A stretch of DNA of 64,000 nt from contig NZ_BAVZ01000004.1 of assembly GCF_000576305.1 (NCBI RefSeq), positions 62,001 through 126,000 on the forward strand, in the 5' to 3' direction. The notes under the pieces are model-generated. The model ran no database searches, had not been told where the DNA came from, and worked only from the letters and a program-made list of their open reading frames with translations. Position numbers and translations under genes: made by a program. Within the stretch, counting starts at the first letter, position 1. The number at the start of each line of letters is the position of its first letter. Positions 47,078 to 57,310 of the stretch are shown in pieces. The stretch comes from Paenibacillus pini JCM 16418. Lineage in GTDB: Bacteria > Bacillota > Bacilli > Paenibacillales > Paenibacillaceae.

Positions 47078-49024
47078 TTAATTTTTGGTGATCATAAAAT
47101 CGTCACCGTAAGCTTTAGCACTTCCAGAAGGCTTATAAACGTAAATCGTCGCAGTTGAATTACTTGATCCCGTTGTAAATGTAATACTTGCTTGAGCATA
47201 GCTGCTACTCGAGATAGCCGAATATTGCTCTGTACCACCATAATTCTTCACACCAATTCGAACGGGCTGACTGCTATCTGCCGTTTTTGCATAACCTGTA
47301 AGTGTGTAGGTACTACTCGGCTCCAAATTGACAATTTGTTCAGCAGATCCCGGTCCACCCGACAACTGAACAGCGTAAGACCCGCTCTTCGCGTTCCCGC
47401 TAATGACTGAGGCTGTGTTCCAATTCGACCAAGGCGTCAAATTTCCTTGTTCAAAACCACCATTACTCATTAAATTCGCTGGGCCACTAACCCCCGGTCC
47501 ATTATAGGCACCACGGTTTGGTACTGAAGTGGAGGAAACCGCATTTCCAAAGTAATCCTTGCCTCCATGATTTGAAATGACTGTCCCCGTTCCGATCGCA
47601 GGAGATCCTGATACTAACTTATATCCATTAACTGTGTTTCTTCCTATTCCTCCGCTGCCTGCATCAGCCAGCAATGGGTTTGATGTTAATTTATTCGGAT
47701 CGGCAGGCTCTCCGGATGTATGGACTCCATAAATCGTATTATAATTAAACGTAAGATTGCTTATGTTAGACAGTCCCTGCCAACTGCCAGCTCCTTGAAG
47801 CATCCATATATTATTTGTTAAAGAAATCGACTTCGTATACCCATCCCAGCTATTCACATATATTGGACTCGTTGAACTTCCAGGGGCGAGATAAATCGTG
47901 TTGTTATACACCTGAGTATTCGTCGTAGGACCGGACAGTTGAAACACTCTTGACTTATCATTCTGACTGATGTTATAACGAACGATGCCTCCATCATTCT
48001 TTGCATTGCCTGGTTGGCAAATCAATATAAAACCTCCGTCATTATCATGGCTGTAATTATATTGCACTACGGTACCCGTTTGGCCATAGTCGATATCGAA
48101 TCCTTGACCGTCCTGTGAGGTATGCCCATTGAAAGCCTCGTTATATTGAATTGTCGTATTGTCGGCATTCCAAGCCCATATCCCTGCATTTACAGTGCCT
48201 GATCGCATATTAAATCCATTAACTGTATTATATTCAACTACCGCACCTTGAGTAGCCATAGGAACAATTCCGTCTCCTCCTACGTCCGTAACATAGTTGT
48301 TTGAAATGATAACATTTGTACTTGGATACCAATTATTCGTACCCGGACAGCCGCTATCCGTTCTACACCAGTAATCTGAATTGATATCGATTCCTGTACG
48401 ATCTACTCGGGGTCCCACTGTATTTCCGTCAATTCGAATATCTTGGTAATTTGATTTTACCGAGCCAGCTATCGTACGGATCTTAATGCCTGAACTTCCG
48501 TTGCCATCCTTAACATTGTTACCAGATACATCATGTACATTGTTTCCCATAATCTGAATGTGATTAAGTGTTCCACCATTTTCATTCACGACGTATATAC
48601 CATTTCGTCTTGAGCTTGCACCGTTATTATTTGTAATTTCTAGATTATTAATTTCCCAATATTGCTGATTATACAAATACACGGTAGACTCGTTCCCGTT
48701 TCCGTTGATAAACGGTGCGTTTCCAGATCCGTAATTGTCTATTACAATGGGTAAACTAGTAGTTCCGCTACCCTTCGGCCATAGCGTTCCCGTCCAGTTC
48801 CCCCCACGTTTTAATAAAAGTCGATCTCCGGGCTGGAACGTAGTCGAGTTAACCTTGCTTAAGGATTTCCATGCCGTGCTTGTATCTGTACCCGTATTGG
48901 AATCATTTCCACCTGTCGAGTCAACATAATATGTTGCAGCAGAAGCCGACACTGCAAAGAATACCGCTCCTGTAACGAATATAAACAACATTAAACTAGC
49001 GCTCCTGAATAACTTCATCATCAT
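47078..49024 (-). CDS. Secreted right-handed beta-helix protein with C-terminal CBM
   Basis: 648 aa. A signal peptide (LMLFIFVTGAVFFAVSASA) is followed by a parallel beta-helix (YYVDSTGGNDSNTGTDTSTA; LLLKRGGNWTGTLWPKGSG; YWEINNLEITNN) closely parallel in sequence to the helix core of the 1334-aa protein at 36-40 kb. At the end is a CBM-like domain (MSNGGFEQGNLTPWSNW; RIGVKNYGGTEQYSA). ATG 49024 has AGGAGG upstream. Probable polysaccharide lyase/hydrolase. It follows the second foldase gene, repeating the module. Confidence 0.8.
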   Translation of the reverse strand: MMMKLFRSASLMLFIFVTGAVFFAVSASAATYYVDSTGGNDSNTGTDTSTAWKSLSKVNSTTFQPGDRLLLKRGGNWTGTLWPKGSGTTSLPIVIDNYGSGNAPFINGNGNESTVYLYNQQYWEINNLEITNNNGASSRRNGIYVVNENGGTLNHIQIMGNNVHDVSGNNVKDGNGSSGIKIRTIAGSVKSNYQDIRIDGNTVGPRVDRTGIDINSDYWCRTDSGCPGTNNWYPSTNVIISNNYVTDVGGDGIVPMATQGAVVEYNTVNGFNMRSGTVNAGIWAWNADNTTIQYNEAFNGHTSQDGQGFDIDYGQTGTVVQYNYSHDNDGGFILICQPGNAKNDGGIVRYNISQNDKSRVFQLSGPTTNTQVYNNTIYLAPGSSTSPIYVNSWDGYTKSISLTNNIWMLQGAGSWQGLSNISNLTFNYNTIYGVHTSGEPADPNKLTSNPLLADAGSGGIGRNTVNGYKLVSGSPAIGTGTVISNHGGKDYFGNAVSSTSVPNRGAYNGPGVSGPANLMSNGGFEQGNLTPWSNWNTASVISGNAKSGSYAVQLSGGPGSAEQIVNLEPSSTYTLTGYAKTADSSQPVRIGVKNYGGTEQYSAISSSSYAQASITFTTGSSNSTATIYVYKPSGSAKAYGDDFMITKN

Positions 49025-49085
49025 CTAAATATCCTCCTACAATTATGTTGTAAACTTGAACTAGGTTGACATAATATATCTTTCA

Positions 49086-50053
49086 TTATTGTTGTATCTT
49101 AAGCTGCGCGTTCTCGATCTGTTGTTTGAGATACAACTTAAAATGATCATCGATATACTGCTGCATCACCTCCTCTCGGACATCGGCAAAGGTCTTATAG
49201 CTCCTGGCTCTCGCTGCGTAACCAATACAATAGAATAACTCTCCTGATCTTCAATAACTTCACTAATTTGTCCTATCGGCAATTCATTAACAAGCTGATA
49301 GTATTCACTACGATACTTGGAAATTTCTCGATAATTACTCTCTTGAATCGTATCCGTTCCGGTTAATCCTTGTTTACTTTCTAACTGTCGATAGAGATTC
49401 AAGAAGGTAGCTTTCCCATTCAGTTTATTCTTGATTTCGTTTAATTTCTGTTTAGCTTGCTCCGAATCTTTCTTCGGTTGACTTATTTTATAAATCCGAA
49501 TCGTATCATGCTTTTTTGCCAATACTTCTCGATTCTGATTAAAATAATCCACTAGCTTTTGCTCGCTCATGTCCAAATCTTGTTTGGACCAAGCTGATTT
49601 AAGATTATTCATCATTACCGAATAGCGGTAATCATAATACGTTAAATTGGAGTACTGTTTCGGACCATACAGGACTTCCTTTTGTTTTATCGCATCTGCT
49701 CTTCTCTTATTTTCAATATCCAACTCTTTCAGAAAATGAGAGAACGAAATATCTTGGACAACTCCCATTTGTTTAGCGGCTTGTTGAGCCGTCTTTATCT
49801 CTAAGATACGTTCGATTGCTTTGGGATCATTGAATTCTTGCTTATTCGTACCCTCCGTTACGGATCGTCCAGATAACTGCATGATTAAGTGGATCTCCTC
49901 TTTCTCCACAGGGATTTCATTGACATAAGCCACAATATTCTCCGTTTGCACGGAGCTCTCGCCCTTGACTGTGTTTGAATGCTTAATGACAATGATCGAA
50001 CTAAATAGAATTACAATGAACGTAGAACATATTAAGATTTTTTTCTTATTCAA
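49086..50053 (-). pseudogene. Membrane-anchored PrsA/SurA-like foldase, copy 2, frameshifted near C-terminus
   Basis: Signal-anchor (ILICSTFIVILFSSIIVI), then SurA-like helices (VAYVNEIPVEKEEIHLIMQL) and the motif VLYGPKQYSNLTYYDYRYS shared with copy 1. The parvulin-like part follows (SYSIVLVTQRE). The frame ends at 49166 with an odd tail, but another frame continues from RARSYKTFADVREEV through MQQYIDDHFKLYLKQQIENA to TAA at 49086, a typical ending of this family. One missing base near 49213 explains it; restored length about 322 aa. The start is TTG 50053 after GGGGTG. It precedes the 648-aa beta-helix gene. Confidence 0.72.
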
Positions 50054-50070
50054 AGAATCACCCCATATAA

Positions 50071-50084
50071 ATTAAGCGCTTTCA
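50071..50084. promoter_or_regulatory. cre-like site upstream of foldase copy 2
   Basis: ATTAAGCGCTTTCA on the plus strand (minus: TGAAAGCGCTTAAT) fits the cre consensus at all but one position. It is 18 bases upstream of the start codon, where CcpA binding would block expression. Confidence 0.55.
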
Positions 50085-50191
50085 TAATTTGGAAAATAAA
50101 ATGGACACTCTTGGCTTTGAAGAATGGGACCTGCGCGCTTGATCATCACAAGCAACTCACAGATCCCTCATTTCCCTCTAATACTATAGCT

Positions 50192-52227
50192 TTATACGAA
50201 ACTTGAACGTTCGAGAATCAAGACGTCACGTCCTGCCAAGTGAACTTCATTCGATATAAACCGACCCGTTAGAAGCTCTCGATTCGGCGTTGCTCCAATA
50301 TCGAACGACCTTTCATCTTCATTATGATTTAGGATGAACAAATACGACTTGTCCCCCTTCACCCTTTCAGAGACCTCTACACCAGAAGGAGTATGCAGCA
50401 GTGGTTGAATACCCTGCTCTGTACACAATTGCTCAAGTAATCCTTGTAGAAATGCTTGTTCTGGGCTACTAGCCACATAATATGCCTTCCCCTGTCCGTA
50501 ATGATTCCTTGTTAGAACAGGCGTGCCTCTGTAGAAATCATCGCCATATTCGGCAAGTACTTCAGCATGTTCTGCATGGATGATGTCACATAGAATACCG
50601 CATGAGTAACTTCCATGGAGACTGCCAACTTCCTCAGTCATTCGAATATGGTTAGACTGTCCAGGATACAGGGCATCAATCTCTTCTGCCCAAATGCCGA
50701 GTACATTTCGCAGTTCACCTGGGTATCCCCCAAGGGTAACCAAATCATTTTCATTCACGATACCGCTGAAGAAAGTTGATACAAACGTTCCTCCATTACC
50801 TACAAATTCCTCGATTCTCTTCGCAAAACCTGGCTTCACCATATACATCACAGGTGCGATTACGACATCATAAGCTGTTAAATCTTCGTCCACACTGACG
50901 ATATCTGTCCCGATATTGAGCTGATACAGCGCATCGTAATATTTATGCACTTCATCTACATAATTTAATGCCACACTTGGCCCGCTCGATAGCTCCAGCG
51001 CCCAGCGATTGTCCCAATCGAAGATGATAGCTACCCGATTTCTTGCACGAGAATTCATAACTTGATCACCCAATAGCTGCAGTTCCTTACCTAGCTCCGC
51101 ACATTCGCGGAAGACACGTGTATGTTCATGACCTACATGCTCGATAACCGCACCATGATACTTCTCACATGCACCAATCGAACGTCTCAGCTGGAAGAAC
51201 ATCACGGTATCTGCTCCATGAGCTACGGCCTGATAACTCCATAATCGCATTACGCCCGGGCGCTTCAGCCCATTATAGGCTTGCCAGTTCTGCTGGCTTG
51301 GTGTTTGCTCCATAAGCATAAACGGCTGGCCGCTCTTTAAACCACGCATCAGATCATGACTCATCGAAGTAAAGCTGAGCGGCGTGTCCATAGAAGGATA
51401 GTTATCCCAAGAAACAATATCCATATACTTCGCCCATTTAAAATAATCCAGCTCGGGATAAGTACCCATCAAGTTCGTTGTAATCGGTATATTCGGAGTC
51501 ACTATCTTTAATTGTTCATATTCTAACCGATAGCATTCCAGCAGGCTATCCGACTGAAAACGTCGGTAGTCCAAGGAAATCCCTTGAAAGTTCGTACGGT
51601 TTCCGTCCCACTCCTGCTAAGTGCGTTCGGTACGACAATCTCATCCCACTCATAGAACGTATGGCCCCAGAAGGAAGTGTTCCAAGCCGTATTCAGCTTC
51701 TGAATCGTTCCATAACGCTGCTCCAGCCACTCCCTAAATTGATGCTCACATGTGTCGCAATAGCAGTATCCACCATACTCATTAGAGATATGCCAAGCGG
51801 ATAGCATCGGCTCCTCTTGATAACGTTCGGCAAGCTTTGCCGCCATCATGACTGAATATTTGCGGTAAGTCGGGCTATTTGGACAGGAGTTATGTCGTCC
51901 ACCGAATTTTCGTTTACGTCCGTTATAGTCTACTCGAAGCACATCGGGGTACTTTTTTGCCATCCAGGCGGGATGTGCGCCCGTGCTTGTAGCTAGGCAT
52001 ACCCGAATGTTGTCCTGAGCTAATCTCTTTATGATTTTGTCCAGCCAAGTAAAATCAAACATATGTTCATCACGCTGCGATCGTGCCCACGAGAACACGT
52101 TAATCGTCACGACATCAATACCTGCGAGCTTGAACATTCGCAGATCTTCTTCCATCGTCGCTTCATCCCATTGCTCAGGATTATAATCTCCGCCATACCA
52201 AATTTTCGGCAGCTTTTCAGTTAACAT
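50192..52227 (-). pseudogene. GH42 beta-galactosidase, frameshifted
   Basis: Cytoplasmic family 42 beta-galactosidase. The first frame (52227 to 51523) shows KIWYGGDYNPEQWDE, the acid/base Glu in AWHISNEYGGYCYC and the Cys zinc-cluster residues near it. The second frame (from 51574) shows the nucleophile Glu in FMLMEQTPSQQNWQ and the trimerisation and C-terminal domains to 50192. Adding one C near 51615 (AGC AGG to AGC CAG G) restores the reading QEWDGNRTNFQGISLDYRRF. Restored length about 678 aa, normal for GH42. Downstream of a sugar importer on the same strand; would cleave galacto-oligosaccharides brought in by it. Confidence 0.88.
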
Positions 52228-52273
52228 CGTAGTCTAAATCCTCCTTAACGGAGCAATGTCAATGACAGAAGAA

Positions 52274-53095
52274 TCAACCTTTGATTCCTGACATTGCTAT
52301 GCCTTGTACAAAATATTTCTGAAGCGCAGCAAAAATAGTTATTGGAACTAATACGATCAAGCAAGCTCCAGCCATTTGAAGTGCATAGTTCTTGCCTGCC
52401 TCGAGTTGGAAATACTCCAAACCAACCGTTACAAGCTGCTTATTAATATCATTAATAAAGATGAAGGGGCTAATAAAATCATTCCAAGTCCAGATGAAAG
52501 TAAATAGTCCCATTGTGATTAATGCTGGCACCGCTAGGGGAAGTATGATTTTAAAATAAATACCATAATGGGATGCCCCATCAATTAATGCCGATTCGGT
52601 AAGATCTTTGGGAATCCCCATAAAAAACTGCCGAAGTAGAAATATAAAAAACACATCAAATGCTGCGGGTAGAATGATAACCCAGTGCGTATTGATAAGA
52701 CCCAAATACTTGTACAACATAAATTTGGCTACGATGGTGGTATCCGAAGGAATCATCATGGCACTGATGAGAAATAAGAACAAAATATTTTTACCAGGGA
52801 ATGTGAGTCTTGCAAAAGCATACGCAGCCATCGTCACGAGAAGGCCACGAAAAACAACGGTTAAGACCACAGTACTAATGGAGTTCCAATACCAATGGAA
52901 ATAATATTTATGATGAAATATCGTCTCATAATTCAACGTATAGATATGCTCTGGTATAATCTGCATTGGATTAACAAAAACGTCTGCAGGTGCCTTCAAT
53001 GAGGCCGATATCATAAAAATAAAAGGAATGACCATGAGCAAACCAATGACAAGCATAATGATGTTAAACACACTTTTTCTTAATAATGTACCCAT
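52274..53095 (-). CDS. Carbohydrate ABC transporter permease (MalG/LacG type)
   Basis: 273 aa inner-membrane permease with six predicted helices. The ATPase-contact EAA motif is seen in LTESALIDGASHYGIYFKIILPLAVPALI, here given as ESALIDGASHYGIYFKI, and it ends VQGIAMSGIKG as usual. ATG 53095 with AAAGGA is preferred; it overlaps the end of the upstream permease by 16 bases. Partner of the preceding permease and the binding lipoprotein. No ATPase gene is present, so a shared MsmX-type ATPase elsewhere is likely. Confidence 0.9.
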   Translation of the reverse strand: MGTLLRKSVFNIIMLVIGLLMVIPFIFMISASLKAPADVFVNPMQIIPEHIYTLNYETIFHHKYYFHWYWNSISTVVLTVVFRGLLVTMAAYAFARLTFPGKNILFLFLISAMMIPSDTTIVAKFMLYKYLGLINTHWVIILPAAFDVFFIFLLRQFFMGIPKDLTESALIDGASHYGIYFKIILPLAVPALITMGLFTFIWTWNDFISPFIFINDINKQLVTVGLEYFQLEAGKNYALQMAGACLIVLVPITIFAALQKYFVQGIAMSGIKG

Positions 53096-54009
53096 CGTTT
53101 TTGTCCTTTCCATTGTATAATCGTGATGACAAGTACAATAGCAAACAGGATCATCGCTTGCGCTGATGCATAGCTATAATGGTTCAAGGTGAATGCTTCT
53201 TCATAAATATTCAAGGAAATAACTCGTGAAGAAGTACCCGGGCCTCCGTTGGTTAACATTCTAACCGAAGCATAGTTTTGGAAAGAACTAATGATGCTAG
53301 TAATCACTAAGAAGAATGTAGTTGGCGATATAACAGGAAGTGTGATGGACCACAGTCTCTTCCAACGACTTGCACCATCGATATCTGCCGCCTCGTAAAG
53401 ATCTTTATTGACTCCCTGTATCGCAGCTAGAAATACGATAGTTTGAAAAGCTAAACTTTGCCATATATTAATCCCAGCAATTGTTGGGAGTGCTGTTTTC
53501 ACACCACTCAACCATAGTGGAGGTTCAATTCCGAATTTTGCAATAATCTGATTCACTGGTCCTCCAAACGGATCCAAAAGGATAGACCATACAATGGATA
53601 CTGCCACCACATTAGCTACATAAGGCATGAGAATGAAGGTTCGGGTAATGCCTCTCAGCGCAAATGTGCGATTTAATAGAATGGCCAGTAAAAAAGAGAG
53701 AATGATGAGTCCCGGTACGTAGAACAAAGCATACAGAAAGCTTTTACCAAAAGCATTTAATGCAATCGGATCATGAAATAACCGCGTATAGTTATCAAAA
53801 CCGATAAACTTGATCATATTCATTGGTTTAAAGGAGTTATAATCCATGAGACTTATCACAACGGAATATACCATTGGAATGATATTAAAAATAAGAAATC
53901 CAATCATAAAAGGAATCACGAAGACAAAAGCGGCACCTTTTTCACGATATCCTATTTGTAACACTCTTGCTAGGATACTAGGTCTATCTGTTTTTCCATT
54001 ACTTTTCAT
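53080..54009 (-). CDS. Carbohydrate ABC transporter permease (MalF/LacF type)
   Basis: 309 aa with six predicted membrane helices. The EAA loop reads KDLYEAADIDGASRWKRLWS, and GGPGTSSRVISLNIYEEAF near the end is typical of CUT1 sugar permeases. ATG 54009 has AAGGAG. Same operon as the lipoprotein upstream and MalG-type permease downstream. Confidence 0.92.
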   Translation of the reverse strand: MKSNGKTDRPSILARVLQIGYREKGAAFVFVIPFMIGFLIFNIIPMVYSVVISLMDYNSFKPMNMIKFIGFDNYTRLFHDPIALNAFGKSFLYALFYVPGLIILSFLLAILLNRTFALRGITRTFILMPYVANVVAVSIVWSILLDPFGGPVNQIIAKFGIEPPLWLSGVKTALPTIAGINIWQSLAFQTIVFLAAIQGVNKDLYEAADIDGASRWKRLWSITLPVISPTTFFLVITSIISSFQNYASVRMLTNGGPGTSSRVISLNIYEEAFTLNHYSYASAQAMILFAIVLVITIIQWKGQKRWVHY

Positions 54010-54082
54010 TTGAATAGCTCCTTACGATGGATGAAGGATTCCTTTGGTTATTCACCTTGGGAATCCTTCTCTAGAATGAAAT

Positions 54083-55432
54083 CTACTTGCCACCTGCATC
54101 CTTAATGGCTTGATCAGCGCGTTTTTTGATCGATGCAACTGTATCGTCTAATGATTTTTGACCAACCAAATACAGCTCCGATTCTTGTAGAATAATATTG
54201 CTATATTCCGTGGAACCAGCGCCTGTGATCTTCTCATCTACAAAGCCAAGATCATTCGAAATAAGTGCTTTATCCAAATCCTCTACCGTAATTTCACCAG
54301 AAAGTTCATCCGAAGTCTTTTTGAAAAGCTGTTTGATATCATCATCATTCAAATCAACACGAGCGGGTAGGTTTCCACCATATTTATAACTATTCTCAGC
54401 CATCCATTTAATATAGGTATAAGCCTCTTCTGGATGTGCAGCATTTTTATTAACACCATAACCTGCTACGATACCAAAATTATTATTTCCTTTCCCGTCA
54501 GCAGGAACCGGAATTTGTGTTATTCCTACTTTCCAATCTCTTGGATAAGTCTTCTTATCCTTAAATTGATTGGTATACCAAGTACCGATAAAGTGCATTC
54601 CATAATTACCTGACATAAATCCATCCCATGAGAGCTTTTTAGATTTGAATTCTAACCAACTAGGCTGGATTTTTTCAACATTCCCAAGGTCTCCAAAGAA
54701 CTGTAATGCTTTCTTGAAGGCTGGATCATCATAATTAGAAGTTCCATCCTCTTTATAACCGTTTACATCATATTGTCTTGCTAACATGTACATGTAATTA
54801 TCGTAATCTAACATATAGGAACCATAGATTCCTTTATCTGCTTTTGTTAATTTTTTGGCTGTTGCAATGTAATCATCCCATGTCCAGTCACCCGAAGGAT
54901 AAGCTACTCCAGCATCGTCAAAAATTTTCTTGTTGTAATAGACCGCCCATTTCCCTGCTTGATCCGGTAATACATACGTTTTGTTATCTGCAAATTTAGG
55001 TAGATATTTGCCAAACACTTTTGCAGAATCATAATTTTCCTTCTTCATCAGTTCATCTAACGGATAGAGCCATCCGTTGGATCCATATTTATCAATTAGA
55101 ATTGGATTGGAGAGACGGATGACATCCGTTTTTTCACCGGAAATCATATCAATATCAATCTTTTTATAGACTTCGACTCCATCACCCGGTACGATGTTTA
55201 GTTCTACTTTAATTCCTGTTTCTTTCGTGAAATCAGCGAGTTCTTTTTTGACTTCATCACTTTCTGCTCGTTTTGCATCTTCATAAACCGTTACCACTCT
55301 TTCTTTCTCTGTGCCTTTATCAGGTGCTTCCTTTTGATCTGATTGCGTGCTGGCTGTGTTGCCACAAGCCGTCATTAACATCATGCTGACTAGCATTACA
55401 ACAAAGGCTTGTCTCTTTTTCTTTAGACCCAT
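54083..55432 (-). CDS. Sugar ABC transporter substrate-binding lipoprotein
   Basis: 449 aa extracellular binding protein of the CUT1 family. The signal peptide ends in the lipobox LMTAC, with Cys at about residue 23 as the lipid anchor. SBP_bac_1 features include KKELADFTKETGIKVELNIV and WTWDDYIATAKKLTK. It is expected to bind a galactoside or oligosaccharide destined for the GH42 enzyme. ATG 55432 with GGAGGGG. Target of the YesM-YesN system by position. Confidence 0.92.
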   Translation of the reverse strand: MGLKKKRQAFVVMLVSMMLMTACGNTASTQSDQKEAPDKGTEKERVVTVYEDAKRAESDEVKKELADFTKETGIKVELNIVPGDGVEVYKKIDIDMISGEKTDVIRLSNPILIDKYGSNGWLYPLDELMKKENYDSAKVFGKYLPKFADNKTYVLPDQAGKWAVYYNKKIFDDAGVAYPSGDWTWDDYIATAKKLTKADKGIYGSYMLDYDNYMYMLARQYDVNGYKEDGTSNYDDPAFKKALQFFGDLGNVEKIQPSWLEFKSKKLSWDGFMSGNYGMHFIGTWYTNQFKDKKTYPRDWKVGITQIPVPADGKGNNNFGIVAGYGVNKNAAHPEEAYTYIKWMAENSYKYGGNLPARVDLNDDDIKQLFKKTSDELSGEITVEDLDKALISNDLGFVDEKITGAGSTEYSNIILQESELYLVGQKSLDDTVASIKKRADQAIKDAGGK

Positions 55433-55648
55433 TATGACCCCTCCATCTCATTTAACTACTGCTTCCCTTTGAATTATAAAGATCAATTCCCTACGCTTAC
55501 ATGCACATCTTAATGATCTGATATCTTTATTTAAGTTCTTATTATATGGTGATTTGGCATTTTAGAATGAGATACACTTTTTAATGAAAAGATGCACAAA
55601 TTTACGATTTGTAACTTGAGTGCAGTTCCTTTGTCAAAAGAGCACATC

Positions 55649-55685
55649 AAAAAACGCAGCCGGATTTTTATCCTTGCCGCGTTTT
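55649..55685 (-). terminator. Terminator of the yesMN transcript
   Basis: AAAAAACGC/GCGTTTT outer arms with inner GGAT/ATCC, a T6 tail on the minus strand, just after the YesN stop at 55688. It separates the regulator pair from the transport operon. Confidence 0.8.
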
Positions 55686-55687
55686 GA

Positions 55688-57292
55688 CTATATCCTCGTA
55701 TCCGTCTTATAGTGAAAAGGAGAACATCCCACTACTTTTTTAAATACTCGACTAAAATAATGCTCATTCTCATATCCAACCATATGACCTATTTCATAAA
55801 TTTTCAGCTCTGTCGTTCGAAGTAATTTTTTAGACTGTTCAATTCGGATGTTAGTCAGATAATCAATAAAGTTTTGCCCCGTCTCTTTTTTAAACAAGTT
55901 GCTTAAATAGGATGGTGAGAGTTGTAGAAACTCAGCTACAGATTCAAGAGTCACACTGTTAGAATAATTACGTATGATGAACCTCATGGCAGAATTAATA
56001 AGTCTGGAATTATCCGATAAGGAACCTGTTCCTTCTACCCAGGCCTCTTGGAGACGTTCAAGCCACTTCATCATATCTGACTTCGTATTACATTTATCCA
56101 TAAGCTTCAAATGTGTGTCCATCCATACGGATGCATCCTCACCCCACCTTGAAGCTAGAAGAAATGCGATAGGCGCGCAATAAACCTTTAAACTATCTAA
56201 AGAATGAACATTCAGATTCCCTAGTAATCTCCGTATATTCCCCATCACTTTTATAACATTATTATCCTCATATCGATTCAGAGATAGCTCCAGATTGCGT
56301 ATTTCTTTCGTAATCTCTGTCGACTCCAACGTTCGGTTAAGAGATTTGATATCTCTATAGGAAATCGTGCTTCCATCAGAATATGCATATCGCAAGCTTA
56401 GAGCTTCAGTTGCTTGTTTGTAACTATGCTTGATATCAAGAAATGTTTGGACAGGTTCGCTTACAGCAATGGAAACGGAAAAATTTAAATATTTTTTAAG
56501 CGCGAACTTCATCGTATCAGCCAAATGATAAGCCTGCTCCAAGGTCTGTTCGATGTCGAGATTTGGATTGACAAAATATAAAACCAAAAATTCCTTAGGG
56601 TGTGTAGACACGGGAAAGGAATTTTTATATTCAGATGATATTTCATTTAGAATGTTAAGAATTGCATAATTCAATAGATGAACTTCGTCATCCCCATATC
56701 GTTCATAGACTTCCATTCCATCGGTATGAAACATAAGAGAAATCTTAAAACCGGTTGGCAGATCCAGTTCCGCCTCTCTTGTTCTTTGTAAATATTCAGA
56801 TTCAGTATGAATCCAACCATATGCTAAATCTTTTAAGAGCTTTTCTCGTAGTAATACAAGTTCTTTATTTCTTATTCGATTATTCTCCGAAGTTTGTTTC
56901 TTTTCGACATTCTCATGATCCAGCTTCTCTGCAATCTTCTTTAATTGATCCAAGAGTTTATCGGGTTCCATCTGCAATTTAATGAAATAATCTTCTGCTC
57001 CATTCTTCAAAGCTTCTCTGACATATTCATAATCATCGAAAGAACTAAGAACAATAAACTTTATTTCAGGATGTATCTCGCGAACATTACAGATTAATTC
57101 TATGCCGTTCATGATAGGCATTTTTATATCTGTGATGACAATATCCACTGGATTTTCGATTAGCCATTCATAAGCCTTTTTCCCATTCTCAGCTTCGCCA
57201 GCAACGATAAATCCATTATCTTCCCAACGAATCAACGACTTAATCCCTACTCTAGCTAACATTTCGTCATCAACGATCATTACCTTGTACAT
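55688..57292 (-). CDS. yesN: YesN-type response regulator with AraC DNA-binding domain
   Basis: 534 aa. The receiver domain has the acidic pocket MIVDDEML, the phosphorylated Asp in PVDIVITDIKMPIMNG at about residue 55, and the Thr/Ser and Lys switch residues in FIVLSSFDDYEYV and FIKLQ. A long linker follows, then an AraC helix-turn-helix pair (VTLESVAEFLQLSPSYLSNL; IYEIGHMVGYENEHYFSRVF). It lies 18 bases after the kinase gene and is expected to activate the adjoining sugar operon. Confidence 0.93.
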   Translation of the reverse strand: MYKVMIVDDEMLARVGIKSLIRWEDNGFIVAGEAENGKKAYEWLIENPVDIVITDIKMPIMNGIELICNVREIHPEIKFIVLSSFDDYEYVREALKNGAEDYFIKLQMEPDKLLDQLKKIAEKLDHENVEKKQTSENNRIRNKELVLLREKLLKDLAYGWIHTESEYLQRTREAELDLPTGFKISLMFHTDGMEVYERYGDDEVHLLNYAILNILNEISSEYKNSFPVSTHPKEFLVLYFVNPNLDIEQTLEQAYHLADTMKFALKKYLNFSVSIAVSEPVQTFLDIKHSYKQATEALSLRYAYSDGSTISYRDIKSLNRTLESTEITKEIRNLELSLNRYEDNNVIKVMGNIRRLLGNLNVHSLDSLKVYCAPIAFLLASRWGEDASVWMDTHLKLMDKCNTKSDMMKWLERLQEAWVEGTGSLSDNSRLINSAMRFIIRNYSNSVTLESVAEFLQLSPSYLSNLFKKETGQNFIDYLTNIRIEQSKKLLRTTELKIYEIGHMVGYENEHYFSRVFKKVVGCSPFHYKTDTRI

Positions 57293-57310
57293 TACTTATA
57301 TCACCTCGTT

